In this document: one piece after another, positions 39,204-51,617 of the stretch
Layout of the letters: the number at the start of each line of letters is the position of its first letter
Numbering within the stretch: the stretch's first letter is position 1
Source of the DNA: Coptis chinensis
Lineage: Eukaryota > Streptophyta > Magnoliopsida > Ranunculales > Ranunculaceae
Direction of reading: 5' to 3'
Length of the DNA stretch: 64,000 nucleotides
NCBI GenBank assembly: GCA_015680905.1
Contig: CM027380.1
Coordinates: 15,518,001-15,582,000 of the forward strand
Program-made: the position numbers and the translations under genes
The notes under the pieces: model-generated
What the model was told of the DNA's origin: nothing
Seen by the model: only the letters and a program-made list of their open reading frames with translations
Database searches by the model: none

Positions 39204-41510
39204 CTAACCTCTCCCATGTGGAGAGGAATTTTCAAGATGAAGAAGAGATGTTGTTGAATACGAACTTTTTAGCATTCTGATTCTCAATTTCATGGTCAAT
39301 GTCATAGATGTACATCTGTAAATATCTTGGTTTTTATTAGGCCCCGACAAAAAACTTCTAATCCTATGATAAATAGAAGCTCTTGCACGAAATGAGAAGA
39401 CACCATCTTTACCATTTGCAAGCTCTTTATCAAAATCCACACCCATTGAAGTAAACAAAAATATATGATTGTAGGAGCGGATGTTTTCTCTGAAATGTTT
39501 CCCAAGCCTACTGATAAGTGCTCAAAAAGTGTAATTTAACCCTCGATTATGCCTCTTGTTTAGCCATCTTAGTGGACTAATAGTGTTTGTAAGTTATGTT
39601 TTATGATTCTACAGGTAAAAAAGTGAGTTTTGTGGAATATTAGAGAAAAATGGATAAAACGGAGCAATTCGAGCATTATGGATCACATGGGAAACCCGTG
39701 GACAATCATGGAGAAGGCCAAGGAATCGAAGCTATTAAAGATGCGACTTGGACCTATTTTAAAGTCTATTTAGAAGCCCAAGGCCAAAAGATTCGTTGCT
39801 TTGACCAAAGCCCGCAAAAGAGGATATAAGGATGGAGTAGAAGAGACAAAATAGGCTTATGCGTTTGGGACGCATGGATCGAGCGTCCAAACGCATTGAT
39901 TGCATTTGAGACGCATGAATCGTGTGTCCAGACATATGAATCGACACTGTAGCCAATTCCTTCTCAGTTTTGGAGACGAAGTTGGACTCTGAAAGAAGTC
40001 TATTTGTATTAGGAAACAAATGACGGTTTGGAATGCTTTTAGAACTCATTGTAACCCCTATAAATAGAGGACCTAAGTGCCTCATGTAATTTGCCAATTC
40101 ACTTATATTTTTGTCTCTAGAACTTGAGGTAGAGAGAGATTAATAATAAAAGATCGGTTTTAACTAGTTGAGTCTTAATAAATTAGTCTTTCTAGTCTTA
40201 TGTTCTTCGACTCTTCTTCTTCTCGTTCTTTGTGTTCTTCCTTATTTGTGGAAGGCTAATCTTCTCCTTCAAGGGAGGAGATGAAGCCAGTGCTTAAGGT
40301 TTAATGATTCTTCTTGTTCATGGTGTTCTTTAATCAGGTTAGTTCTTTATGTTTTTAGTTTTTAGTTCCATTGCCCACACCAGGGGATGGAAGTATAGAA
40401 TAGGGTTTATGTTTTGCAATATTAATATCATGTTAGTGTTCTTTACTTTTCTTCTAGTAGTATAATTCTTTAGAGTTAAGGAAATATTCTTTGTGTTGCC
40501 TTAGAAGGGGTAGCTCAGGGAGTGGCTGCCTAGGAGAAGTATTCTTTGTGTTTGCCTTAAGTGGTGATTCATTAAATGACCGCCCTATTAGGAAGTACTC
40601 CTTGATGTTGCTCTCGGTAATACATTGAATGGCTGCCCGAACTTACATAAAAGGAAAGAAGATATTAATAGCATAAACATAGGAACAACTTTAAGTAGAA
40701 TTAATTGTTAACGATATTTCGTCCAAGAGGGCATCGACACTCGCTCGATTGCCTAATTGTAGTCTACTTGTAAGAACAACCATAAAGCAGAATGTCATAG
40801 GTCAAAAGTATTGGTGAATTCTAATATCTTGAATTCCTTTTCTTATAAATTCTCAATAGTTTAGTTAATTTAGTTTAGTTTAGCATTAGAAGCTAAAATC
40901 TCTACAATCATAGTTTTTAATCCCTTAAACCCTATTTCTAGTCCTGTCCTTCACATAACATACACTTAAAAGTGGAACGATATCCTACTCATCTTTTACT
41001 TATTGAGGGATAATTAGGTTTTGATACGTTTCTATTTTGTTCAACGACTATACACCATCTACATACACAAAAAGAGGCTTGTCACCCACCGCCATCACGA
41101 AATAGTTGCACTAATTCGGCTGGCGCCGATGGCCTAGGAAGCTTTATTCTACCTTTTCCACAACATATCTCAGATGTCTCGTGAATGAATTGTTTGGCTC
41201 CATAGTAGTTACAAAGTGTAGGTTCGGGCAACATGTAAGGATTGAAGCTTTGATAAAAAATAAAACCTCTTGCACATCTATAAAACCCATGACTTCTCCT
41301 AGACGGTGTCAAAGATGGAAGAGTTATTGACATTACATGCGAGCTGTCTCTGTTACTCCCTGGAAAGTGTTGATCGAGTAAAGAGATAAGCACAGAAGGT
41401 AATAAAAAGTGCCTCTGAGTGACATAGCATTCTGAGTGAAAAAAACTATTTATTACAATGGACGAATTTAGTAGTCGGAGCAAATGACGTAGAAGAACTA
41501 AAAGCGTCAA
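39204..41510 (-). pseudogene. Helitron N-terminal-domain pieces, split by an LTR
   Basis: The minus-strand stretch before the LTR (about 41300-41063) reads EPTLCNYYGAKQFIHETSEI then CCGKGRIKLPRPSAPAELVQ. This is the CxxC...CC zinc-binding region just ahead of the Helitron-like N-terminal domain. After the LTR (39511-39204) it continues GKHFRENIRSYNHIF, FTSMGVDFDKELANGKDG, then YHRI, matching the start of that domain. The frame is broken in places. Known: this domain precedes the Rep and helicase domains of plant Helitron transposases. Those catalytic parts are not seen here. Confidence 0.78.
39512..41057 (+). mobile_element. Solo LTR, 1546 bp
   Basis: It begins TGATAAGTGCTC and ends ACTATACACCA. 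The five bases flanking it are CCTAC (39507-39511) and TCTAC (41058-41062), a target-site duplication with one mismatch. An LTR-type core promoter (CTATAAATAGAGG near 40058) and an AATAATAAAAG polyadenylation-like signal near 40143 are present. No internal coding region, primer-binding site or polypurine tract adjoins it. It interrupts the Helitron N-terminal coding sequence, so it is younger than that element. Confidence 0.78.
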
Positions 41511-42656
41511 ACTCTAAGTGTCAAAATAGGAACAACAATAAATGTCACCTAAATGTCACACTTACACCTGGATCTAATCCATTAATATAAATCTACAATA
41601 AAAGCAAAATTTTAGTCACCAAATTACATAAGTAATCAATGGGCAAAACAGACGGGCATGAGTGTATGACTCACTGTTGTGCTGATAGAGTTGCCATTGC
41701 ACTGGATTGTTTGGGCAAAGCCTCCAAGTGATGCATATTCATCTACGATTATTGTAAAAGCTAATTTAAGAAACTTAAAAAGAATTGTTTAATAAAGTGA
41801 CAAAGTAAAAAAAAAAAATGTTCATTTGCTTCCATTTACAAATGCGTACTACTATTATGTAATTAATGCATTCTAATGGTTACCTACGTCATCAACCATA
41901 AAGGCATCACATGATTAATCAATAATCAGTAGATTGGAAGTAAGGAATGAAAGATTATCAGAACTTGTAATGCATCTCAGTACAGTGTTCCAAGGCGTTT
42001 GAAGCCCTGCATCTGGGGTTCATTAAGAGCAGAGCTTCCAACCTGTCTCTAGATATATTTTTCACAAAGCTTTACATTTTTCAACCTCCTATCCAATTCC
42101 TTCCTCCCTAAGTAACATATTTGCTTGTCACTGTTAGTGGCAGATCCTATAAAGGGGTCATCTAAATCATTTGGAATAAGCAAAAAAGGCAAGGATCCTC
42201 TAAAGTGAGAACCCTCTAAAATAGACGTAAACCAAAGTTCAACAGATGCAATGAAGATTAAAAATGAGATTTAAAAATGATAAAGTTGTCTATCCATCAT
42301 TAATTGCTAATCAAAATTGCGTAGTCAGAGAAGTATCAAAGTAGTCAGTAGTCAGAGAAGTATCAAATGAGATTTACTTATCATCAATTGATTCAGTTGT
42401 CACAGCTAGTAGGTGTAGTACACCCCTTATATAATTAAACAGATGACAACAACAACAAAAAAAATAGAAAATAAGACAAATAAGTGTGGGTAGTTTCAGG
42501 TTAGATCAATACCTTCCACATGTTCATTGACAATATGGATTGATAGATTTGCCTTTAATTTGTTGAGCATATGAGGCATTCTTTGTCGGTGTCTGCTTTC
42601 GCGTTAGTAACATTGATTTGAGCATTGTGTTGTTCTTTTGCATCCTTTGAACCATG

Positions 42657-43008
42657 GACCAAAATATCGCCAATATATCCTATATATCGCCGATATATAT
42701 CGGTATTTTGGTACACCGACATCGATATTTCCAACATATATCCACCGAATATAGAACTCTTTTTCCCGATATATATCGAATTTCCGATATGAAACTTTAT
42801 ATCACCGATATAATCGATATATATCGGTTGATTTTTGACCATTTTAAAATATAAATCCGTTTTCCAATATGATATATATCCGATTTGATATCCATGATTC
42901 GAACTTAAATAGTTTGGACTGTTACCAAAAAATGGATATATCAAAATATCCGATATATCCGATATATATCGGTTTTGTATATTGATCATCCGATATTTTG
43001 GGCCTTGC
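42657..43008. mobile_element. MITE of CCGATATATATCGG palindromes, 11-bp duplication
   Basis: The 11-bp TTTGAACCATG occurs directly before (42646-42656) and directly after (43009-43019) this 352-bp segment. Its ends are inverted relatives (GGACCAAAATATCG and GGCCCAAAATATCG on the other strand). The inside is almost entirely ATATCGG / CCGATAT repeats in both orientations. The 9-11 bp duplication fits a Mutator-like MITE. The right terminus carries four extra bases, so the exact end is uncertain. Confidence 0.65.
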
Positions 43009-43093
43009 TTTGAACCATGATGAACTAAAGTAGAACAAAGATAAAATGAAAGGCAATTATGTTTTATCTCAATTATGAAAGACATACTAAGAA

Positions 43094-43096
<3 letters not shown>

Positions 43097-43128
<32 letters not shown>
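43097..43128. repeat. (CA)n microsatellite
   Basis: About 16 CA units followed by TATATATATAT. Confidence 0.95.
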
Positions 43129-43139
<11 letters not shown>

Positions 43140-45140
43140 TCTATATATATATTCCCCATATATTGAAGGTGATAAGAAGGTCACATACAAAAACAGGTGA
43201 AGGTCGCATACAATCAATCTCATACAAAAGAAATATAGATGGGCTAAATGTCATACCAACAATGATTCCATTTAACCAAATTCAAAGCGAATAAATTTTC
43301 CAGGACCCAACTAAAGCGTCTGAAAAGGAAAGAATGTAGTAATTTTTTTTTAAAAGAACGTAGTAAATTAGTAATGCCTTTTCATTCATTTTTTTTCCTT
43401 CAAAGTCTTAAATTGGAATAAAAAGTTAACTGGAAAATTAATTAAAATGTGAAAAAAAAAGTGAAAAAGAAGACAACGATTCTGAATGAAAATAAAGTTT
43501 TACAAAAACAAACAATATTTAGATTCTACAAATATTCTGAAGCATACCTGGCGGTGTTTATGTAATGAAGCACTCCTTCTACCAGCAGCAACCTGTGTTT
43601 GACAAAGTGAGACTAACCAATCCAAATAAAACGTAAATGTGAGGATGAAATTTATCTTGTATTTTCTCAAACAATTAAAAGTGAACGGGACAAAAAGAAA
43701 AGGTAAGTAAACCGATTTCTAAGAAGAGAAGTTTTTCTGCAATTGCCTACAAATTAAATGAACCAAAGAATAAACCCCCATGGAGAATTTATTCGCCATG
43801 GAATTTAGATCGAAACTTGGAAGGAGAGAGAAGAAGAGAGCATCATTTTTATTCGTGAAATTGGTACAGTTAGTTATTAGGGAAACTATCCAATTGGTGC
43901 GTTTTCTATTAGGAACGGGTTTCCTATACCTTATTTTGGTGCTGCTTGAAGCATTTTATAGAAGTAGTGGTCTACCATCCCTTCCTAGTATCAAGGAATG
44001 TCATTCAAATTTGGATAGATATCAATGCCAAACTCATTTTCTATAATTTCCAATCCCACACTGAAAACTTTAATCAATATTGTTAACAGTTTCCCATTTT
44101 CAATAATTTGTAACTGTCCAAGTAACACAGAAGAGAATTTATTGGTTGGCAAGTATTATTAAGTTATGTTTGCTTCCTGCAGTTGTATCTTGGCACGGAC
44201 CATACATGCCCGTCCAGATACAACCTCATCGTCTAAGTAAACTCTGTACTGACTCAAGAAAAAACATTCAATGGAACATGATATGTGCACTTGGGAATCC
44301 AAGCCTCTTGAATGAGATCATTAAAGCAAATTATCTCAAGATCCACATCATATTGAACACCTTCAAGATTGTAATGTGATTCTTAGGATGACAGCACTGC
44401 CTCCTCAAACAATTTGTATGACTTGTATGATTGTGGCACGATCACAAACTTGCTCATTTGTTACCAAATTAAAATTTCTAATCATACACAACATACCTCT
44501 AGTCCTCGATGGATATTGTTTAATAATAACACCAATTAGAGTTCCTCTCCCATTCAGCACCAAATATGATCCCAAAGTTGTTTGAACTGCTACGAAGAGG
44601 AAAATACCAGTTTGAAATCTTGAGAGAATGACCATAATTAAATTTAGCAATCAAATTTATTTACTATCAATGATATCTATGCACTGACCTTATCAACCTT
44701 CTCATATTTTTTTTGGGAAAGTATCGAAACGGTTGGTTGGGGAAAAAATAACTGAAAACTTGGTATAAGAAAATGGGGCAACAGATTAGAAGACCATACC
44801 TTTCCGTTTGAGGTGGGAAGTTGGGTAAAAAGTCCTGAATGATAAAGGCACTATTTTGTGGCTGGAACAAAAAAAAAAAAAATAGAAAAAGAAAAATAAA
44901 GAAATAGAACAATAAGAAAATTGCAGACAAATTTGAAGAAATAAACAAAATCCCTACCTATGCGCTTTAGAGTAGGTTTCAATTCATCAATTCAATCAGC
45001 AGAGGAATGAAGAATTTGTTTTTTTAGTGGAAAGAAGATTTTGGTGGAATGACGGAGTTAAATTCGGGAGGGAGCGAACTTAACGGCTTTAATTGGGAAT
45101 ATCAGGAACGAAGAAGACGAACTAACGATGTCTCTGTTTT

Positions 45141-46505
45141 CTTGTGATTCCGTTCCGGATGTCCCAGATGCAGTGCCTGTTCATAGGGATTCAGTTTCGA
45201 AGTTCAAGTGTTGATGTGTAGTGAAATCGGAATAGACTCAAATCCGGGTTTCTCGGGGTGGGATGGCAATATTTCCAATCGATAGGTGGGATAAGAATAG
45301 GATGGATAGATTCACCCCTTTTCACTTCCATTCTCTTGGGGCTAGGCTCATATAAGGGTTTAATTTTAAATGTCTCATGGGTGAAAGTTTCAGAATGGAA
45401 AAGAAGAGGAACAGGTTTTAATTGGGATATATCTGCCAAACGGTGTCTGTTCTGCGAAGATTATTTTTTAGAGTCTGAATGAAGAGAGTTGGGATGATGA
45501 AGAAAAAGAGTTTAGAGAATTTGTGCACCGTTTTTTTTTCGTTGTGATTTATGGAGCGATTTCGTTGTGATTTATGGAGCGATGGAAAGGTGCATATGTT
45601 TGGGTTTTTTTTTCCATTGTACGTTAAGTGATGGAAAGGAGAAATGTATATACAATTTTACCCTTTCCGTGAAGAGCAAAAATAAAGTGGTTGTCCAACT
45701 TTCCGGTACCCTTTGGATTAAAAACTTTGATGTAAAACCGGGAATACGGAAACTAATTGGAAAATCCCTTATCCGTATTATATATAAGATATTTGTAACC
45801 TCTCTTTCCTTTTCACCTTTCGCTCTAAAAGATGTGTTAAATGTTTTTATTGTGCGTGATTGTAATTGATCACTGCGCAAAGTTGCCTTGTTCTGCTCCT
45901 CTTTCTTCATTTTGTAACGATCGTATATAATAAATGCATGTGACTTGGCTGGCGTGTTCTATGCTCGTCGATCTCTCCAAGTCTCTGTACTAGACTAGAT
46001 TTGACTTGTCGTGCTGATTTGACTTTAGGTCGTTGTGATCAAATGAGTGTTGTACACGTGTCTTGTATTCAATTCATTGGTCATGAATATAAGGTACTCA
46101 CACCATAGCACTTTCATCAACTAGTATTCTATTCGACGTTGCAAATATCTTCAGTGTCCAAATGCTTTCACGTACTACTTTCAAATTTCACTTCCTACTC
46201 ATAAATTTTGGGTATTCCCTATAATGAAACCTCCCTCATTAAGCATTATCTTGAGGAACTCTACTTAGGTGCTGCTTATAGTAGCCACTCCACCTTAGAG
46301 ACGAAAGATGACTAGGCCAATATGCAAATGAAGTGGCACAACTACTGAACCTCAAAGGAAGGGATACAAATAAAGATGATACAATTTACAAGTAAGTTTG
46401 CGAACAATGACCTGAAAAAGGCAATAGTGGAGTCGTCAATAGGAGGTTACAACATAACACCTTCAAAATTGTATTCACAAATCATGAAAGTAATTGTGAG
46501 GGAGT
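45141..46505. other. Intergenic, no gene seen
   Basis: Small ORFs on both strands only. A 23-bp unit is duplicated in tandem at 45538-45560 and 45561-45583. No recognisable product. Confidence 0.45.
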
Positions 46506-47053
46506 GATATCCTCATTCTGGAATATCAAGCACGTGTTCAGCATAGCTGTAATATCACACCGATCTCTGACCTAGTTCCCCGAACTATGTCTGGAACGAC
46601 CTACATCATCAAGTTACATCCACGAGCTGCAACATCGTTCTATAACAGATCGACTCGCACATCTTCACATAGAACGTTCTACCTCATGACTCAGCCTATC
46701 TTCTAGAAGCAATCATTACCAAAGCCTTACTTACTCAATCACTTACCGTAAATTACGAACCACCGTAACCACTCCCCATCATTACAGAATTCCTACCAAC
46801 ACCATTCCCATACTCCTTCTCAATCTTGACCATACATTTGTGGTTGTCATTACACGTGTTGGATAGAGATTCACATCCACTAGCTATAAATACCTCCCAT
46901 ATGAACTACGCCAGACCTGATTTTTCTCTCTCCTCAGAATCGAGAGATAGATACGTAGGCAGTTCGCTCAACAACGAACTCGGTCTTCCCATTTCTAAAC
47001 CCAATCTCCTTTCCTATCATATTTGTAAGGGATAACTAAAACACTCCTTTACA
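46506..47053 (+). repeat. Probable 5' LTR of the Tat element
   Basis: It starts TGATATCC and ends CTTTACA just before the primer-binding-like site. A TATA box (CTATAAATA near 46883) sits about 170 bp from the end, giving the expected U3-R-U5 order. Without a second LTR to compare, the left border is a guess. Confidence 0.5.
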
Positions 47054-47054
47054 T

Positions 47055-47071
47055 TGGCGTCGTCTGTGGGG
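47055..47071 (+). promoter_or_regulatory. Primer-binding-like site
   Basis: TGGCGTCGTCTGTGGGG follows the LTR after one base. Plant Tat elements usually have TGGCGCC here, so one C has become T. Confidence 0.6.
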
Positions 47072-47138
47072 TCGATTTCTTGAGAAACCACTTCACAAAT
47101 CCTAAAACCAAAAAGAAAAATCCTCAAGCCCACGAAGC

Positions 47139-48509
47139 ATGGAAAGCCTCGAAGCTCAAATCTAGAGTTTGACTGGTCAATTAGGTCTGATGAATGAGCA
47201 AATTACCCTGCTCAGGTAGGAGAATGTTACGCTACGCGCGCAAGTGGACACACAGAATCCACCAGGTGCCTTAGCAGAGGACGGCATCAATGAAATTAAT
47301 CAACAGATTAACGAATTGTCACAAAGGATCGACCAAAGTGCAGTTAAGAAAGATGCCACCCAGATCGTTCAAAAAATGCTGAAGACATACCGTGCGTCTC
47401 CGTTAGCAGCTGAGGTACTTAGTAGAGCTTCTCCTCCAGATTTCATCCAACCACGTTTTCCAATGTATGATGGCAGCACGTGTCCTGGTCAGCATGTGGC
47501 TAGCTACATTCAAAGCCTTGCACTTTATAGTGCGTCGGAGTTCGACCATCTACATGGTCGTTTGTTTCCCGCTAGTCTCAAAGATGGCGCGCTCGATTGG
47601 TTATTTTCACTCGAGCCAGACTCGATAAAGAACTTCGATCAACTCACTGACCTGTTTGCTAGTCAGTACGTCCACAATAGACGTAAAAAAGCCGATCTTG
47701 ATTCGCTCTTCCAGCTCTCATTTGGCGAGGATGAAACCATTTGCCAATTCCTAGGTCAGTTCAAAACCGAACTGTTATGCATGGATAGCGGTCTCAAAGA
47801 ATCCTTTACCACACTGGCATTCTCCAACGCCTGTCGAGTGCACAACACAGCGCTATCCAGATCGCTCATGAAGGAACGACCAGAAACTTTGTCTGAATTG
47901 TACTCCCGAGTAGACAAGTACATCAAGTTGCAAGAAGACCTGAAACGTCAAGGCCTAACGGAATAACAGGAAGTAGCAGCAATCTCCGACAATGCCCCAC
48001 CTGCAAGAAAGCGACCAAGACCGCAGGAACAGAAGTCTGGGAATAGAACCAACAACAACAACCGCGAGTTCGCTGTTCTCACACGATCTCCCAGTTACAT
48101 ATTAGACAAAATCAAGCGAGCTTCATACTACCGACCTGACATACGAAAGCTAGAAGATCGACCTGGCAAGCCTTACTGTGCCTTCCACCGAGCAAAATGT
48201 CATGAGATTGATGCATGCTGGGGGATCAAGCATTACCTCCAAGACCTCATCGAATCAGGACATATCAAGCAATACACCAACATCGCTGATGGTGATCTGT
48301 GCCATAAGCTCATGGCCAATAGGGAACGAAGTAGATTTCCACCTCGCCATAATCGTTATAATGTCCAAGCTCGCTCCCGTAGCAGAGAACGCCCTAGAGA
48401 CCGTTCCCGCCATGAGCGCCGTCAGCACTCATCAGATAGAGATAATGACAAAACCATTCATATGATCACCTTTCAGGATGATTCCGTTCCATCTTCCAGA
48501 GAAAAATGA
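47139..48509 (+). pseudogene. Tat-lineage gag
   Basis: One frame runs from ATG 47139 to the TGA at 48509 with in-frame TAG at 47163 and 47217 and TAA at 47964. The middle matches the retrotransposon gag family (FPMYDGSTCPGQHVASY, FDQLTDLFASQYVHNRRK, LFQLSFGEDETICQFLGQF). After the TAA, the C-terminal part continues with a zinc-binding segment (YCAFHRAKCHEIDACW) and an arginine-rich SRSRERPRDRSRHERRQHSS stretch. Gag would package the RNA; this copy can make only a truncated product. Confidence 0.82.
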
Positions 48510-48629
48510 AGATGCGTTGGCGTTCTCCAAGAAGTATACCAGTTCTCTTCACAGGCTGCACCTACCCCTCGCAGTTTAGGTCTTAGTTTCGATATAACTT
48601 TCACGAAGGCCGACCTCAACAAGGTTTGC

Positions 48630-49709
48630 CTCCTCTCACAATGATGCACTAGTAGTCCATGTCAAAATTAGCGACTAGACAGTCAAGCGTGTTCTGATAG
48701 ATCTCGATAGTTCATGTGACATCTTGTTCTACCATACCATTCAAGAGATGAACTTGCCCAAGTCGGTCTTCATAGACCCAATTGCTCCTCTCTATGGGTT
48801 CAATGGCTCCAAAGCCGACCCAATTGGTGACATCATACTCCGAGTTACTGTGGGATCCCGAGAAGGCAAAGTTAGCTTCAACACGCGTTTTAGCGTTCTA
48901 GATATCAAATCGTCCTACAACGCCATCCTAGGACAGTGTTGGATTCACCAAATGCAAGCTATACCATCCACACTGCACTAAGTGCTCCGCTTCCCTGGCC
49001 CTAGGGGAATGATGGAGCTTCGCAGCAATCAGCTCGAGGCTTATCCTTGCAACCAGATCCTTTCAGCAAACAAAGTTGCTAATCCATCTATCAGCATGAG
49101 GAATGAGCCCACCAATTACACGATGGCCAAGGATTTAATCGCGGAGGTCAGATCCAAAGCACCAAAACAGAACGCTGGGGGGCTCTAGCAAAAAAGTCTA
49201 TTCGTCTGTCAAGACCCTAGAGGTCGCTTCAGGAGTTGTTACTTTACCAGTCAGGACCTTAGAGGTCGCCCCAGCATATGTTAGTCAATCGATGTAGATT
49301 CTAGAGATCACTCCAGCTCCTGTTGTTATGACCACAGAAGTCACATCAGCCCCTGTTGTCGTAACCACAGAGGTCACTCCAACTCCTGCTGCCAATTCCA
49401 CCATTCCTCAGATCGACAAAGCATCACCAGAGATCAGTTCCCCTGAGATCACCTCATCTTCATAAGCATCAGTTTAGACTATAGGAAGGGAGCGAGTGAA
49501 CTTAGGAACAGAAAAAGATCCCAAGTTCGTCTATGTAAGGGATAACCTTGACCCTACACTCAAAGCCCAACTTATAAAAATTTTATCCATGAATAAAGAT
49601 GTTTTCGCTTGGTCGTATATTGATGTGCCCAGTATAGATCCTACTGTTGCATGTCATAGATTAAATGTCAACCCTAATGCGAGGCTAGTTCGACATTGAC
49701 CTAGGAAAC
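48630..49709 (+). pseudogene. Protease and start of pol (Tat element)
   Basis: The retropepsin core VLIDLDSSCDILF is followed by YGFNGSKADPIGDI and AILGQCWIHQM. The usual D-x-G-S-S active site reads D-L-D-S-S, so catalysis is doubtful. Frame shifts occur relative to gag. The region 49496-49699 holds the linker before RT (LSMNKDVFAWSYIDVPSIDP). The reading ends at the nested LTR. Confidence 0.72.
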
Positions 49710-51617
49710 TGATAAACGCTATTTTATTCGAACGTTTATTTGGGTTTCAGTTACTTATTTTCTTAAGTCCGAGGTCCACAGTCCAAAGTTCGAAGTCCAA
49801 AGACCCAAGTCCAAAGTCCAAATTCCAACGTCTGTATAGTCGTACGTTTTAGTCAAGTTACCTTACTCACGTGGGATTGGTAGGATAGGTCGAGTAAGGG
49901 ATCGTTCAAACCTTAGGGCTCGGATAGGTTCACAACTGGAAATACAACTTTTAGTGAGTAGGATTTTTAGGTTTCTTTTTAGTTGGTTTTAATTAAATTA
50001 ATGGTAATGTAAATTACTACGGCGATTAAATGTAGGTAAACAAAATTAGAGAAACAGGGAGAGTTAATCATGCTCATGCAAGAATCATTTTTCAACAGTT
50101 TTATTACCAAATCACTACATCTCTAGTTCGCCTCGTTTTGAGACGCGCCGAAGTATTGATCCCTAGTGCATGCCCACATCTCTAGGTCGCATTTCATTAG
50201 CATAAGGAGTTTCAATAATACCTCATCTCTACGGTATATTATTTCAGCTCCCGCTTGATTTCACATCACCGGGGCCGAATTAGAGAGCTATCGACACACA
50301 CTGCAGAGTCGCGGCGACATTTTTGGGAGCGCTAGACTGCCTGGAGCATCGCCAATCAACTTTGTACGCGGTCTCGGTCATTTTGGGACCGGATGTTAAT
50401 TCTATGCCTAATTCCTAAGTAGTGATTCTAGAATATTAACGAGTCAATCCAGGATTTTCACACGAGCAGCATAACCCTCCCCCTGAGGGGGAGGAGGGGG
50501 GATTAGCTCATCATCATAGAAGGAACAATAAAACTTGCTGTATACATTAAGTAAATAAATGCGGGGACAGAAATTAAACTAGAAAAGAAATGATCATATT
50601 AAGGGTAAAATAACTTACGATTTTTAAAATTTCTTTGAAAAATGGAAATGGCGGAATGTAAGTCTTGAAGAAAAAAAAAAAAAAGCTAAAGCATTAATAT
50701 CTTTGAAGGCGTTCTAATGAAGGCTGACCCTTCATATATATAGGTTGATACAAGAGTGATCCGTGAATATTTAAGATTTTTTTTTTTATGCTAATTGAAT
50801 GGTTCGAAACAAAACTTTGTTTTCAACTGTTTTAATTTTTGTCCTTTTGCTGATTTAAGGTTTTGTTTTAGCTTATGTCAATTCAAACCACCTGGTTTTG
50901 AATTGAATTGCGATATCTTCTCTCTTTCCAGGTGGTATCAATTTGAAACCATCCTTTTGCCACCTACCTATGTTGACTCATCATGCCTTACGGGCCCGTA
51001 GAGTGTGTCCACTTTAGTGTGTCCATGGCGCCCGATTTTGGCGCTTTTACGACTTTTGTCCTTTAGCGAGAAGTTAAATTAGCCCGTCGCTATGGCAGCT
51101 TCACTAGCCAACGCCGGCACCTAGATTTATCCGATTTGAGCTTCGGAAGTTTCTTGCTTCTTTATATGTGGGCCCGTTCTGCGCGGGTTTTGTTCTTTTG
51201 GAAACTTCGGCTCTAGTCAGGCTTTGTTGGGCTTCACGGGGATTGAGTGGGAATTCCAAATATTCCCATATTCCTGTACTTGGCAGCTTCACTAGCCAAT
51301 GTCGGCATCTAGATTTATCCGATTTGAGCTTCGGAAGTTTTTCGCTTCTTTATATGTGGGCCCGTTCAAGACCGGTTCTCGTTCTTTTGGAAACTTTGGC
51401 TTTAGTCAGGCTTTGTTGGGCTTCACGGGGGTCGAGTGGGAAACTTCAATTATTCCCGTATTCCCGTACTTCGATGCATGTTTTATCACTATATTTATTT
51501 TAATTGCGGAATCCTGCAAAAGTATGAAAATATAATTATTACATGATTATTAAACACATAATCGACCAAAATGCTATGTCTCTCGGGGTTTAATATTACA
51601 GTTTTGGGTGCTTATCA
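49710..51617 (-). mobile_element. Solo LTR, 1908 bp, nested in pol
   Basis: It begins TGATAAACGC and ends GTGCTTATCA with inverted TGATAA ends. GAAAC flanks both sides (49705-49709 and 51618-51622), a perfect 5-bp duplication. The minus-strand start TGATAAGCACCCAAAA resembles the LTR start at 62167, so minus is the likely orientation. The interior has a TATATATAGG stretch, an internal duplication (about 51093-51240 against 51280-51430) and no coding region. The host pol sequence resumes exactly across the insertion. Confidence 0.85.

Larger units (their letters stand above)
34680..45140 (-). mobile_element. Decayed Helitron-derived block with captured gene fragments
   Basis: Minus-strand Helitron coding remnants occur at both sides: Helitron N-terminal-domain pieces at 41.5-39.2 kb and an RPA-like gene at 35.6-34.7 kb. 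Between them, in the same orientation, lie fragments of a G3BP-like, a CYP704-like and a UNE2-like MFS gene. The region also holds a solo LTR (39512-41057) and a MITE (42657-43008) as later insertions. I did not find the Rep motifs, the PIF1-type helicase or the TC/CTRR ends, so the true borders are unknown and the outer limits given are approximate. Confidence 0.6.
41511..45140 (-). other. Upstream Helitron region with unrecognised exon-like pieces
   Basis: Minus-strand pieces with splice borders occur. CGCATAG|GTAGGG ends a leader-like stretch near 44958, and a 66-nt piece near 44860-44805 lies between TTCCAG and GTATGG. Stretches reading QYRVYLDDEVVSGRACMVRA (near 44240-44180) and VAAGRRSASLHKHRQ (near 43594-43550) are also seen. 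I do not recognise the families. They may be the 5' exons of the Helitron transcript or more captured host exons. The region also contains a (CA)n microsatellite (43097-43128) and a MITE. Confidence 0.3.

Noticed and set aside
42555-43223. 222-codon minus-strand ORF
   Set aside because: It runs through a (CA)n microsatellite and the CGATATATCG palindrome MITE; the peptide is repeat-derived.
43780-44046. 88-codon plus-strand ORF with hydrophobic stretches
   Set aside because: It lies antisense to exon-like Helitron-block pieces and has no recognisable domain, promoter or splice context.
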